From Desertimonas sp963733085 (lineage in GTDB: Bacteria > Actinomycetota > Acidimicrobiia > Acidimicrobiales > Ilumatobacteraceae), in NCBI GenBank assembly GCA_963733085.1, contig CAVTBY010000013.1:62001-126000 (forward strand): a stretch of 64,000 nt of DNA, in the 5' to 3' direction. The translations under genes were made by a program, and so were the position numbers. How positions within the stretch are numbered: position 1 is the stretch's first letter; each line of letters starts with the position of its first letter. Below are positions 42,140-52,565 of this stretch, piece after piece. The notes below the pieces were generated by a model. It was not told the DNA's origin, made no database searches, and saw only the letters and a program-made list of their open reading frames with translations.

Positions 42140-42409
42140 TCAAGAGCCCTTCGTCGCGCTGAACTGTTCCAGCGCTCCGGAGATCTCCAGCAGCTTGCGC
42201 ACCCGATCGGTGGGCTGGGCGCCTTGACTCAGCCACTTCACAGCCTTGTCGTTGTCGACGTTCAGTGTCGACGGATCGGTTCGCGGGTTGTAGTGACCGA
42301 GGATCTCGATGAACCGGCCGTCGCGAGGGGAGCGGGAATCCGCGGCGACGATGCGGTACTCGGGCTGCTTGGTCTTACCGACGCGGGTCAAGCGCAGCTT
42401 CACTGCCAT
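42140..42409 (-). CDS. rpsP: 30S ribosomal protein S16
   Basis: An 89-residue S16 opening AVKLRLTRVGKTKQPEYRIV, then ADSRSPRDGRFIEILGHYNP and ending with a short acidic/basic tail. It begins the rpsP-rplS run. An inverted repeat at 42467-42511 lies in the 112-bp gap before ffh. Confidence 0.97.
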   Translation of the reverse strand: MAVKLRLTRVGKTKQPEYRIVAADSRSPRDGRFIEILGHYNPRTDPSTLNVDNDKAVKWLSQGAQPTDRVRKLLEISGALEQFSATKGS

Positions 42410-42466
42410 CTGTTGAGGTCCTTCTGGTCGTCAAACGAACCACGCGAGGATATCGGCGCATCGCCC

Positions 42467-42511
42467 ATCGGAGTGTCTGGTGTCGACACGCCGTGCACGA
42501 AACACTCCGAT
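42467..42511. terminator. Inverted repeat between ffh and rpsP
   Basis: ATCGGAGTGT (42467-42476) pairs with ACACTCCGAT (42502-42511) in a perfect 10-bp stem; the 25-nt interior contains GTGTCGACAC, a second palindrome. It lies 11 bp beyond the ffh stop. It could terminate ffh or regulate the ribosomal run; no T-tract is seen. Confidence 0.55.
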
Positions 42512-42521
42512 AGAGCAGCGG

Positions 42522-43916
42522 TTAGCGCCCGGGAAGACCGAGATCGCCGAAGTCGCCCAATTCGGAGAGGTCGGGCATCCCGCCGCGCATGCCGGCGAGG
42601 GCGCCGATGCGGCCGCCCCGCTTGCCCTTCGTGCCCATTCCACCGAAACGCTTCATCATCTTCTGCATCTCGGAGAACTGCTTGACCAGGCGGTTGACGT
42701 CGGAGGGCGAGGTTCCCGATCCGAGAGCGATGCGATTGCGCCGCGATCCGTTGATGATCTGCGGTGTCACCCGCTCGTCGGGGGTCATCGAGCGGATGAT
42801 CGCCTCGACAGGCCGCAGGGCGTCGTCATCGACCTCGGTGTCCTTGAGCTCTTTGGGCATGCCGGGCATCATCTTCAGCAGCCCGCCGAGCGGACCCATC
42901 TTCTTGAGCTGCTGCATCTGGGCGAGGAAGTCGTCGAGCGTGAACTGGCCCTCGAGCAGCTTGCTCGCCGCCTCCTCGGCCTGCTCCTTCTCGAAGGCCT
43001 GTTCGGCCTGTTCGATGAGCGTGAGCATGTCACCCATCCCGAGGATCCGCCCGGCCATGCGGTCGGGGTGGAACTGCTCGAAGGCGTCGAGCTTCTCCCC
43101 CGTCGATGCGAAGGCGATCGGCTTGCCGATGACCTCCTTGACGCTGAGCGCGGCGCCACCGCGGGCATCACCGTCGAGCTTGGACAGGATCACGCCGTCG
43201 ATGGCCAACGTGTCGTTGAACGCCACGGCGGTGTTGACGGCATCCTGGCCGGTCATCGCGTCGATGACGAGGAACGTGTAGTGCGGGGCGACGGCGCCGG
43301 AGATGAGGCGGACCTGCTCCATCATCTCGGCGTCGATGGCCAAACGACCGGCGGTGTCGACGATCAGAACGTCGCGACCGAGGCGGCGGGCCTCGGCGAG
43401 ACCACGCGCGGACGTGATCACTGGGTCCTCCGGATCGGAGAAGACCGGGACGTCGATGCGGCTGCCGAGGGTGCGCAGCTGCTCGACAGCGGCGGGGCGC
43501 TGGAGGTCGGCGCCGACGAGCAGCGGGTTGCGGCCCTGGGCCTTGAACCAGCGCGCCAGCTTTGCCGCCGCGGTGGTCTTGCCGGAGCCCTGCAGGCCGG
43601 CCATCAGCACGACAGTCGGCGGCCTGCTGGCGTAGTTGATCTTCAGCGTCTCGCCGCCGAGGATGCGGGTCAGCTCGCCGTTGACGATCTTGACCACCTG
43701 CTGGCCGGGATCGAGCACCTGCGACCTCGTCGCCCCGACCGCCTCGACGCGGATGCGGTCGACAACCTCGCGGGTCACGCCGACGTTGACGTCGGCGTCC
43801 AGCAGCGCGGCGCGGATCTCGCGCAGGATCTCCTCGACGTCGGCTTCGGTGAGCCGACCCTTGCCGCGCAAGCGCTTGACGATGCCGTCGAGGCGGGTGG
43901 AGAGGTTCTCGAACAT
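42522..43916 (-). CDS. ffh: Signal recognition particle protein Ffh
   Basis: GTPase of the SRP that delivers nascent membrane proteins to FtsY. The 464-residue protein begins MFENLSTRLDGIVKRLRGKG, with the P-loop GLQGSGKTTAAAKLARWFK, DTAGRLAIDAEMME, TKLDGDARGGAALS, and the Met-rich M-domain MQQLKKMGPLGGLLKMMPGM. All GTPase motifs are intact. It precedes rpsP on the minus strand. Confidence 0.98.
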   Translation of the reverse strand: MFENLSTRLDGIVKRLRGKGRLTEADVEEILREIRAALLDADVNVGVTREVVDRIRVEAVGATRSQVLDPGQQVVKIVNGELTRILGGETLKINYASRPPTVVLMAGLQGSGKTTAAAKLARWFKAQGRNPLLVGADLQRPAAVEQLRTLGSRIDVPVFSDPEDPVITSARGLAEARRLGRDVLIVDTAGRLAIDAEMMEQVRLISGAVAPHYTFLVIDAMTGQDAVNTAVAFNDTLAIDGVILSKLDGDARGGAALSVKEVIGKPIAFASTGEKLDAFEQFHPDRMAGRILGMGDMLTLIEQAEQAFEKEQAEEAASKLLEGQFTLDDFLAQMQQLKKMGPLGGLLKMMPGMPKELKDTEVDDDALRPVEAIIRSMTPDERVTPQIINGSRRNRIALGSGTSPSDVNRLVKQFSEMQKMMKRFGGMGTKGKRGGRIGALAGMRGGMPDLSELGDFGDLGLPGR

Positions 43917-43957
43917 GGTGATCGCAGGGTATCGGCCCGACCCTGACGCCGGTTTGA

Positions 43958-43983
43958 TTAGCAAAGGTAATGAGCTATGCTAA
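43958..43983. promoter_or_regulatory. Operator-like inverted repeat over the marR start
   Basis: TTAGCA (43958-43963) and TGCTAA (43978-43983) flank the marR start codon at 43970 in an AT-rich stretch. MarR-family proteins bind inverted repeats of this size near their own starts, so autoregulation is likely. Confidence 0.6.
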
Positions 43984-44452
43984 AGAGGTGCCCGCAAGTG
44001 CAACGACCAGCAACGAAGTGACCAGGAATGATGTCGACCACGAGCTCGTTGCCGCGCTTCGTGTCGGTGTCATGCGCCTCGCTCGGCGACTTCGTCTCGA
44101 ACGCAGTGGTAGCGACCTGACACTTACCCAACTGTCGGCGCTCGGCACCCTGTCCCGCTACGGCGACCTCACGATCGGCGAGCTGGCGGCGATCGAGAAG
44201 GTCAAGCCGCCGTCGATGACGCGCACCGTCAATGCCCTCCAGGAAGCCGGACTTGTCACCCGCGCCGCCCACGAATCCGACGGGCGTCAAGTCGTTGTTG
44301 GTGTCACCGACGAAGCGCGGGCGGTACTCGACGAGGACCGCCGCCGCCGTGACGCCTGGCTCGCCCTCCACCTCGCCGATCTCGAGCCCGGCGAACGTGA
44401 CCTGTTACGGGCGGTCGCGCCACTGCTCGACCGCATGGCCCAAGAGCCGTGA
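43970..44452 (+). CDS. MarR-family transcriptional regulator
   Basis: A 160-residue MarR protein. The winged-helix core reads LTLTQLSALGTLSRYGDLTI, then GELAAIEKVKPPSMTRTVNA, LQEAGLVTRAAHESDGRQVV, followed by a C-terminal dimerisation helix. ATG 43970 has AAAGG upstream; GTG 43988 is an alternative. Overlap with the MFS start (4 bp) marks a two-gene operon. It interrupts the conserved ftsY-ffh neighbourhood on the opposite strand. Confidence 0.92.
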   Translation: MSYAKEVPASATTSNEVTRNDVDHELVAALRVGVMRLARRLRLERSGSDLTLTQLSALGTLSRYGDLTIGELAAIEKVKPPSMTRTVNALQEAGLVTRAAHESDGRQVVVGVTDEARAVLDEDRRRRDAWLALHLADLEPGERDLLRAVAPLLDRMAQEP

Positions 44453-45732
44453 GATCGACGTTCGCCGCACTGCGGATCCGCAACTACCGACTGTTCGCAA
44501 CCGGTTCGCTCGTTTCCAACATCGGGACGTGGATGCAACGCGTCGCCCAGGACTGGTTGATCCTTGCGCTCACCGGCAGCGCCGGGGCGCTCGGCATCAC
44601 GACCGGGCTGCAGTTCTTGCCGATCGTGCTCGTGTCGCCAATCGCCGGCGTCATCGCGGATCGCTACTCGAAGCGCTCCGTGCTGATGGTTACACAGATC
44701 GCGATGGCGGCAACGGCGGCGATCCTCGGAGTGCTGGCGATCTCCGGCGTCATCAACCAATGGCACGTCTACGTGCTGGCGTTCGCGTTCGGCACCGGAG
44801 CGGCATTCGACGCCCCCGCTCGCCAGGCGTTCGTCAACGAGATGGTCGGACCCGAGAAGCTGGCGAACGCGGTAGCGCTCAACTCGGCGCAGTTCCACCT
44901 CGCCAGACTCATCGGCCCTGCTGTCGCCGGTGGGATCATCGCCCTGCTCGGATCTGGCGTTGCTGCCACCGGCTGGGTGATCCTCGCCAACAGCGTGACG
45001 TACTTCGCCGTGTTGGCGTCGTTGAAGCGGATGAGGACCGAGGAGTTGCGCCCCGCCCCACTGCTCGGACGCGCCAAAGGCCAGCTGCGCGACGGCGTGC
45101 GCTACGTGAGGTCGCGCCCGGACATCATGCTCGTGATGGCTGTCGTGTTCTGCGCCGGGACGTTCGGGCTCAACTTCCAGATGACCACGGCATTGATGGC
45201 CACGCAGGTGTACGGCAAGGGAGCGGGTGAGTACGGCGTTCTCGGCTCGATCCTCGCCGTTGGTTCGCTCGCCGGCGCGTTGGTCGCCGCCCGGCGACGG
45301 TCGGCCGGCCAGCAGCGCGTGGTCGTCTCGGCCATCGTCTTCGGTCTGCTCGTGATGGTTGCCGGTCTGATGCCGTCGTATCTGACCTTCGCCCTGATCC
45401 TGCCCCTGTGCGGCTTCGCCGCGCTGACGCTGATGACCGGCGCCAACGCCTTCGTGCAGATGGCGGCGGACCCGACGATGCGCGGCCGCGTGATGGCGCT
45501 GTACATGGCCGTGTTCATGGGCGGGACGCCGATCGGGGCCCCGCTGCTCGGCTGGCTCGCTGATCATGCCGGGGCACGCTGGACGCTCATCGGCGGAGGC
45601 GCACTCACCGCCCTTGGCACCATCATCGCCGTCAGTGCCTTCGCCCGCCACGAGGGTGTGGTGATCACCCGTTACGTCGGACTCCACCGACGGCCGGTCC
45701 CCGAGCCCGTCGCCCCCGTAGCGGCAGACTGA
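44449..45732 (+). CDS. MFS transporter (EntS-like MFS_3)
   Basis: A 427-residue transporter with about 12 helices, opening FAALRIRNYRLFATGSLVSN, with motif A GVIADRYSKRSVLMVTQ and the middle FDAPARQAFVNEMVGPEKLA characteristic of the EntS/MFS_3 branch. Related members export siderophores or drugs. It is translationally coupled to the MarR regulator, suggesting ligand-inducible efflux. The C-terminus is a short soluble tail. Confidence 0.9.
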   Translation: MRSTFAALRIRNYRLFATGSLVSNIGTWMQRVAQDWLILALTGSAGALGITTGLQFLPIVLVSPIAGVIADRYSKRSVLMVTQIAMAATAAILGVLAISGVINQWHVYVLAFAFGTGAAFDAPARQAFVNEMVGPEKLANAVALNSAQFHLARLIGPAVAGGIIALLGSGVAATGWVILANSVTYFAVLASLKRMRTEELRPAPLLGRAKGQLRDGVRYVRSRPDIMLVMAVVFCAGTFGLNFQMTTALMATQVYGKGAGEYGVLGSILAVGSLAGALVAARRRSAGQQRVVVSAIVFGLLVMVAGLMPSYLTFALILPLCGFAALTLMTGANAFVQMAADPTMRGRVMALYMAVFMGGTPIGAPLLGWLADHAGARWTLIGGGALTALGTIIAVSAFARHEGVVITRYVGLHRRPVPEPVAPVAAD

Positions 45733-45919
45733 CGGTCGCCCGCCGTGGGGTTTTAGGCGGGGGTTCGGGGGCAGAGGCTCCTGCCGGAGCCCCCGACTTC
45801 CGGTCGATCCGGCTTCGCCGGTCGACCGGGGAGATTCTTCGGTGCCGGCCGCAGGCCGGCTCGTTCAACTCGCCCGAGTGGAGAGAGCGAGCGCAGCGAG
45901 CGAACGAACGAGGGCGAAG
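45733..45919. terminator. Hairpin-rich gap between convergent MFS and ftsY
   Basis: Three GC hairpins are seen: CGGGGGC...GCCCCCG around 45768-45796; GGTCGATCCGGC/GCCGGTCGACC at 45802-45827 with a TTC loop and one bulged base; and GCCGGCC-GCA-GGCCGGC at 45844-45860. A GAGCGAGCGCAGCGAGCGAACGA-type simple repeat follows at about 45885-45912. The two genes converge here, so bidirectional termination is likely. Confidence 0.6.
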
Positions 45920-46993
45920 TCAGAACAGGGCGTCGACGAACTCGTCGGGGTCGAATGGCACGAGGTCGTCGAGCGACTCGCCGAGGCCGACGAGCTTGAC
46001 CGGGATACCCAGCTCGGTCTCGACGGCGAAGACGATGCCGCCCTTGGCCGATCCGTCGAGCTTGGTGAGCACGACCCCCGTCAATTGCGTCGCCTCGCCG
46101 AACTCGCGGGCCTGAGCGAGTCCGTTCTGCCCCGTCGTGGCGTCGATGACGAGGAGCGATTCGGTGACGGTCCCCGCCCCCTTCTCGGCGACGCGACGGA
46201 CCTTGCGCAGCTCCTCCATCAGGTTCGTCTTGGTGTGCAGGCGCCCGGCAGTGTCGGCGAGAACGAGGTCGAGGTCGCGGGAGGCGGCCCGCTCGATGGC
46301 ATCGAACACCACAGCGCTGGGGTCGCCGCCTTCGTTGCCGCGGACGAGCTCGACGCCCGCCCGGTCCGCCCACGTCGTCAACTGCTCGGCAGCCGCCGCC
46401 CGGAACGTGTCGCCGGCGGCGAGAAGGACACGGCGGCCCGCAGCCACCTGTTGATTGGCGACCTTGCCGATGCTCGTCGTCTTGCCGACTCCGTTGACGC
46501 CCACGAACAGCCACACGTTCGGACGGCGCTCGTCGTCGAAGTGCAGTGAGCGGTCGGCGTCGGCAAGACGCGCCTTCATCTCCTGGCGCAACGCGTCGAG
46601 CAACTCGCTGGGCTCGGTGATGTCCTTCGCCTTGACCGTCGCCCGCAATCCGTCGAGGAGATCGGTGGCCACGCCGAGTCCGACGTCGGCGCGAAGCAAG
46701 CCTTCCTCGAGATCGTCCCACGTCGCGTCGGTGATCCCACCGCGGCTGAGCACACCGGCAAAGGCGCCGGCGAAGGCGGAACGGGCTCGGGCGAGGCGGC
46801 CGCGGAACGTCGGCACTTCCGGTTCGACGACTGCCGGAGCAGCCGGCGCCGGCTGGGGAGGCCGATCGAGCCGAGTCGGGGCCGGGGCCGGCGGCGCCTG
46901 CGTCACCTGGGCGGCCCGGCGCCGGTTCCACACCAGCACGCCGATGCCGAACACGATGACGACAGCGATGAGGACGAGGAAGATCCACTCCAT
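45920..46993 (-). CDS. ftsY: Signal recognition particle receptor FtsY
   Basis: SRP receptor GTPase. The 357-residue protein starts with a membrane helix (WIFLVLIAVVIVFGIGVLVW), then a Pro/Ala-rich linker, the N domain (FRGRLARARSAFAGAFAGVL) and the G domain with GVNGVGKTTSIGKVANQ, LAAGDTFRAAAAEQL, DTAGRLHTKTNLMEEL and TKLDGSAKGGIVF, ending VPFDPDEFVDALF. An N-terminal membrane anchor replaces the acidic A domain of E. coli, as in many actinobacteria. It follows smc with a short gap. Confidence 0.97.
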   Translation of the reverse strand: MEWIFLVLIAVVIVFGIGVLVWNRRRAAQVTQAPPAPAPTRLDRPPQPAPAAPAVVEPEVPTFRGRLARARSAFAGAFAGVLSRGGITDATWDDLEEGLLRADVGLGVATDLLDGLRATVKAKDITEPSELLDALRQEMKARLADADRSLHFDDERRPNVWLFVGVNGVGKTTSIGKVANQQVAAGRRVLLAAGDTFRAAAAEQLTTWADRAGVELVRGNEGGDPSAVVFDAIERAASRDLDLVLADTAGRLHTKTNLMEELRKVRRVAEKGAGTVTESLLVIDATTGQNGLAQAREFGEATQLTGVVLTKLDGSAKGGIVFAVETELGIPVKLVGLGESLDDLVPFDPDEFVDALF

Positions 46994-47022
46994 CGCCGCC
47001 CGACGCTACCGACGTGTCCGTG

Positions 47023-50000
47023 TCAGGAGGGCACAGTGGCCCGTTCGGACAGCACCTTGGAGCTGCCGCCGGGCTGCATCGTCACGCCGAACAGGCAGTC
47101 GGCAGCCTCCATCGTCCGCTTCTGGTGGCTGACGATCAACAGCTGGGCCTCATCCCGGAACTCGGCAACGAGGGAGAGAAAGCGATGGAGGTTGACGTCG
47201 TCGAGGGCCGCCTCGACCTCGTCCATCACGTAGAACGGCGACGGACGACTGCGGAACACGGCGAAGAGGAACGCCAGCGCGGTGAGGCTGCGCTCGCCGC
47301 CCGACAGCAATGACAGCTTCTTGACGTTCTTGCCGCTCGGCTTGGCCTCGACCTCGATTCCGGTCGCCAGCAAGTCGTCAGGTTGGGTGAGCACGAGCCG
47401 TCCAGTCCCGCCCGGAAAGAGATTGGCGAACAGGGCGGCGAAGTGATCGGCGACGTCGGCGAAGGCGGTGGCAAACACCGTTTGGATCTCGTGATCGACC
47501 GCTTTGATCACCCGCGTCAACTCGCGGCGAGTGGTTCTCACATCTTCGAGTTGCTCGTCGAGGAAGGAATGGCGTTGCTGCAACTCGGAGAACTCCTCGA
47601 GCGCCAGCGGGTTGATCGGACCGAGCAGGCGCAGCTCTCGCTCCAACTCGCGAGCACGGCCCTGGGCGCTGACCCCTTCGGGCAGCTCGGGCGGCTCGGC
47701 GGCCTCGGCGACCTCCGGCTCGACATCGCAGTCGTGCCGCAGTAGCTCGACCGCCGACTCCAGCCGCATCCGTGCCTCGGCTTCCTCGACCTCCGCCCGG
47801 CGGGCGCGCTCGCGGACCTCGTCGAGTTGCCGCTCGGCGACGTGACGGCGACCGCGCCGCTCGTCGAGCGTGGCCGACAGGGCGCCGACCTGTTCGCTGT
47901 GGCGACGGCGTTGTTCTGAGAGATCCGTGTGCAGGCGATCGATGAGCGTGCGCCGAGCGTCGACGAAGCGCGCCAACCGGGCAAGTGCGGTGAGGACACG
48001 CTCGATCGACGTGCGTCGTTGCTCGGCACTGGCGCGCGCCTCGGCATCGGCGGCAAGACGCCGCTCGATCTCGGCGAGGCGTTGCTCGAGCAGGTCGGCG
48101 CGCTCGCCCAGACCGGCAGCGCGCACCTCCAGGTCGCGCCGCCGGCCGCTGAGCACGGCAGCGCGGGCCTCGAGCCCGGCGCGAACCTCGCTCTGGGTGC
48201 GGGCGGCCTCCGCCTCCGCCGACTCTCCCGCTTCGAGGTCGGGCATCACCCCTTCGAGCTCGGCGATGCGCCGTCGTTCGGTGGCGAGGACCCCGGCGAG
48301 GTCGTCGCAGCGAACCAGCAGCTGTTCGTGCTCGACGGTGAGCGCCCGCTGCTCAGCACGCACCCGGGCGAGCGCCTCCGACGCGGCGGTGAATCGACGG
48401 TCGTTGAGCTCGAGCCGCTCGGTGACCTCGGCGGCGTGACGACGTGCCGTGGCGAGGGTCTCTGACGCCGCCGCCTCTTCAGCGCCGGCCACGGCCAGCG
48501 CCCGCTCGGCATGCCGCCGACTGGCCTGGGCGTCCGCCAACGCATCGGCCGTGACACCCCCGACACCGGTCGCGCCGACGCGCCACGTCAATCCACCGAG
48601 GCGATCTCCGTTCCCGCTGACGATCACCGCCGACGGTTCGGCGGCTGCCGCCGCAGCGGCCTCGTCCAGGCTGTCGACCCGGCGCGCCGAGGCGAGCAAG
48701 CAGTCGAGTAGGCGATCGACATCGGGACGCGTGGCGCGGACGTGGGGCCGCACCGGCTCACCGATCGAGCCGACGCGAGCCGGTTCGCGGGCGGTGAACC
48801 CGAGAGCGATGACCGCGCCATCGGTGTCGGCGGCGTGCAGGGCGCGCAAGGCCCGCACGGCAGCATCGACGTCGGTGACCACCACTGCAGCGACAGCGTC
48901 GCCGAGCGCGGCCTCGACGGCCGCCTCCCAGCCGGCGTCGATGCGCACGAGGTCGAGCAGTGTGCCGAGGACTCCCTGACTGCCGGCGAGGTGCTCGGCA
49001 CCGGCGCGGGCGTGGGCAGCGTCGAGGGCGAGCTGGAGCGCCTCGACCCTGGCATCGAGGTTGGAGAGTGCCTCGGCGGCGTCGCGACAACGTTGCGATG
49101 CGGTGGCGAGCGACGCCTCCAACTCCGTGACCCGCCGGTCGGCGCCGGCGATCTCGTCGACGAGCGGAGTCTCGAGCAGTTCGATCGCCATGCAGTCGTG
49201 ACGATGACGGTCGGCCGTACCGTCGAGATCGGCGAGCTGGGCGGCGAGCGTGTCCCGGCGCGTGCGGCAGCGCATCAGCTCGGCGTCGACCTGTTCAGCG
49301 GCAGCGACGCGGGTTCGCAGCTCGCCACGGACCTCGGCGAGGGCGCTCGCCGCCGTCGACCCGGGTGGCGCTTCCAGCGACCCGAGCACTGCGGCACGTT
49401 CGGAAGCGAACGACGCCTCCTCGGCGACGAGGGCGTCGTGTTCGGGACCGGCCTGGTCGATCGAGACACGGACGGCGTCGAGCTCGGCGCGGTACCGAGC
49501 GGCGTCGGCCTCGAGCGAGGCGACCACCGCTTCGTCGAGCAGTTGGCCGCGGTCACCCTCGAGCCGCCTGGCGCGCTCGGTGATGATTCCCGACAGACCT
49601 CGGGCACGTTCGGCCATCTGGTCGACGCGGGCGAGACGGTCACCGAGGTCGGACCCACCGCGAGCGGTGAGCTCCGCTTCGAGAGCGACGACATCGACGT
49701 CGAGGCGCGCCAGCTCGGCCTTCAGTTCGGACTCCTCGGTCGATGACCTGGTTCGCGACTCGGCGAGGGTGGCCAGCTTGGTTCGCAGAGCAGCGATCTC
49801 CCGGCCGGCGACGTAGACCCGCAGGCCGTCGAGCTCGCCTGTCAGCTCACCGTGGCGCTTTGCCGCCTCCGCCTGACGTTCGAGCGGGCGCAGCTGGCGG
49901 CGCACCTCGCGCAGCAGATCCTGGAGGCGCAAGAGGCTCGCTTCCGTCGCATCGAGACGGCGCTCCGCCCGCTCCTTGCGCTTGCGGAACTTGAGCACGC

Positions 50001-50496
50001 CGGCGGCTTCCTCGATGATCGCCCGACGGTCCTCGGGTCGTGCGTTGAGCACCGCATCGATCTGTCCTTGGCTGACGATCACGTGCTGCTGACGGCCGAC
50101 ACGAGCGTCGGACAGCAGATCCTGGACGTCGAGGAGGCGGCACGGCACGTTGTTGATGGCGTACTCGCTGTCGCCGCTGCGGAACAGCGTTCGCTTGACG
50201 GTGACCTCGGAGAACTCGATCGGCAGGATCCCGGCCGAGTTGTCGATCGTGAGGCTCACCTCGGCACGGCCGAGCGCCGGCCGGCTCGCCGTTCCGGCGA
50301 AGATGACATCGTCCATTTTCTGGCTGCGCACGGCCGACGGCGCCTGGGCACCGAGCACCCAGGCGATCGCATCGACGACGTTCGACTTGCCCGAACCGTT
50401 CGGTCCGACGACAACCGTGACGCCCGGCTCCAGCTCGAGCGTCGTGGTGTCGGCGAACGACTTGAAGCCCTTGAGGGTCAGCGATCTCAGGAACAC
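47023..50496 (-). CDS. smc: Chromosome segregation protein SMC
   Basis: An 1157-residue SMC ATPase. The N-terminal head has MFLRSLTLKGFKSFADTT and Walker A GPNGSGKSNVVDAIAWVL, then a long coiled coil, a hinge near residues 500-640 (VLGTLLDLVRIDAGWEAAVE), a second coiled coil, and the C-terminal head with LSLLSGGERSLTALAFLFAV and Walker B FYVMDEVEAALDDVN. The frame is intact over 3.5 kb, which contrasts with the frame breaks elsewhere. It lies between mutM and ftsY. Confidence 0.98.
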   Translation of the reverse strand: MFLRSLTLKGFKSFADTTTLELEPGVTVVVGPNGSGKSNVVDAIAWVLGAQAPSAVRSQKMDDVIFAGTASRPALGRAEVSLTIDNSAGILPIEFSEVTVKRTLFRSGDSEYAINNVPCRLLDVQDLLSDARVGRQQHVIVSQGQIDAVLNARPEDRRAIIEEAAGVLKFRKRKERAERRLDATEASLLRLQDLLREVRRQLRPLERQAEAAKRHGELTGELDGLRVYVAGREIAALRTKLATLAESRTRSSTEESELKAELARLDVDVVALEAELTARGGSDLGDRLARVDQMAERARGLSGIITERARRLEGDRGQLLDEAVVASLEADAARYRAELDAVRVSIDQAGPEHDALVAEEASFASERAAVLGSLEAPPGSTAASALAEVRGELRTRVAAAEQVDAELMRCRTRRDTLAAQLADLDGTADRHRHDCMAIELLETPLVDEIAGADRRVTELEASLATASQRCRDAAEALSNLDARVEALQLALDAAHARAGAEHLAGSQGVLGTLLDLVRIDAGWEAAVEAALGDAVAAVVVTDVDAAVRALRALHAADTDGAVIALGFTAREPARVGSIGEPVRPHVRATRPDVDRLLDCLLASARRVDSLDEAAAAAAAEPSAVIVSGNGDRLGGLTWRVGATGVGGVTADALADAQASRRHAERALAVAGAEEAAASETLATARRHAAEVTERLELNDRRFTAASEALARVRAEQRALTVEHEQLLVRCDDLAGVLATERRRIAELEGVMPDLEAGESAEAEAARTQSEVRAGLEARAAVLSGRRRDLEVRAAGLGERADLLEQRLAEIERRLAADAEARASAEQRRTSIERVLTALARLARFVDARRTLIDRLHTDLSEQRRRHSEQVGALSATLDERRGRRHVAERQLDEVRERARRAEVEEAEARMRLESAVELLRHDCDVEPEVAEAAEPPELPEGVSAQGRARELERELRLLGPINPLALEEFSELQQRHSFLDEQLEDVRTTRRELTRVIKAVDHEIQTVFATAFADVADHFAALFANLFPGGTGRLVLTQPDDLLATGIEVEAKPSGKNVKKLSLLSGGERSLTALAFLFAVFRSRPSPFYVMDEVEAALDDVNLHRFLSLVAEFRDEAQLLIVSHQKRTMEAADCLFGVTMQPGGSSKVLSERATVPS

Positions 50497-51270
50497 GGCG
50501 ACCCGAAGTTACCGGTTGGGCGATCCGCACGGGGGGATGTCCAGGCGGTGGAAATCACGTCCTCCGACGCTGGCAGACGGGGCAGAAGTAGGTGGAGCGG
50601 CCGCCACTCGTGATCCTTCGGATGAACCCCCGCCCGCACGTCGAGCAGCGTTCACCCGCCCGCCCGTACACCCGGTGCGAGTCCTGGTACGAGCCACCCT
50701 CTCCCATCATGTCGACGTACCGGAAATCGGAGAGCGTCGATCCGCCGGCGCGAATCGACGCCGTGAGGATGCGGTGCATGGCGTCGTGCAGGGAGACGAC
50801 GTCTCGCTGGCGCAGGGAGGATGCCGGCGATTCCGGGTGCAGGTGAGCGTCATGGAGGATCTCGTCGGCGTAGATGTTGCCGATCCCGGCGATGACGTGC
50901 TGGTCGAGGAGCAACGGCTTGAGCTTGGTGGACCGCCGCCGCAACACCGCCCCCAACTCGTCGGGCCCAGGGTCGTCGACGAGGGGATCGAGTCCGAGGC
51001 GAGCCACCTCGGGCAGTTCGACGTCGACGTGATCGGGGTCGTAGACGACCATTTCGCCGAACGTGCGCGGATCGACGAACAAGAGGTCGGAGTCGCCGAT
51101 GTGGAGCACCACATGAGTGTGCGGCGGGCGCTCGGCACCACGATCGACGAGGAGCAGCTGGCCGGTCATCCGGAGGTGGATCATCAAGCTGTCGCCGGAG
51201 TCGAGCGGGGCCAGCAGGTACTTGCCGCGGCGCCCGGCACCGGTGAGTGAGGTCCCGGTGAGCCCGTCGA

Positions 51271-52227
<957 letters not shown>

Positions 52228-52512
52228 TCAGCCACCTTGGCGCGTGCGCTCGACCACGTAGTCGACGGCGTCGCGCACAGTCTTCAGATCCGCGAGGTCC
52301 TCGTCGTCGATGTGGAAGCCGGCCGCCCGCTCGCTCAACTCCTCCTCGAGGGCCTCGACGAGCTCGATCAGCGCCAACGAGTCGGCATCGAGATCGTCGA
52401 CGAAGGACTGGCCCTCGGAGATCGCCGACGGGTCGATCTCGAGGATGTCGGCGAGCCGGTCACGGACGATCCCGAAGACCTCCTCGCGTTCGATTGGCGT
52501 GTCTGCAGGCAT
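52228..52512 (-). CDS. acpP: Acyl carrier protein
   Basis: A 94-residue acyl carrier protein starting at ATG 52512. The helix I segment VFGIVRDRLADILEID and the phosphopantetheine site DDLDADSLALIELVEALEEE (Ser in D-S-L) are clear. It lies between plsX and rnc, the classical fatty-acid gene order, and immediately abuts rnc. Confidence 0.95.
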   Translation of the reverse strand: MPADTPIEREEVFGIVRDRLADILEIDPSAISEGQSFVDDLDADSLALIELVEALEEELSERAAGFHIDDEDLADLKTVRDAVDYVVERTRQGG

Positions 52513-52565
52513 TGCTCGGCGATCGTACCGAACCCGCACGTACCGGCGAGCCTCGGTGGCTCCGC

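Noticed and set aside
47023..50496. Long plus-strand ORFs opposite smc
   Set aside because: They mirror smc codons, are Arg/Ser/Ala-rich shadows typical of high-GC DNA and have no motifs or ribosome sites.
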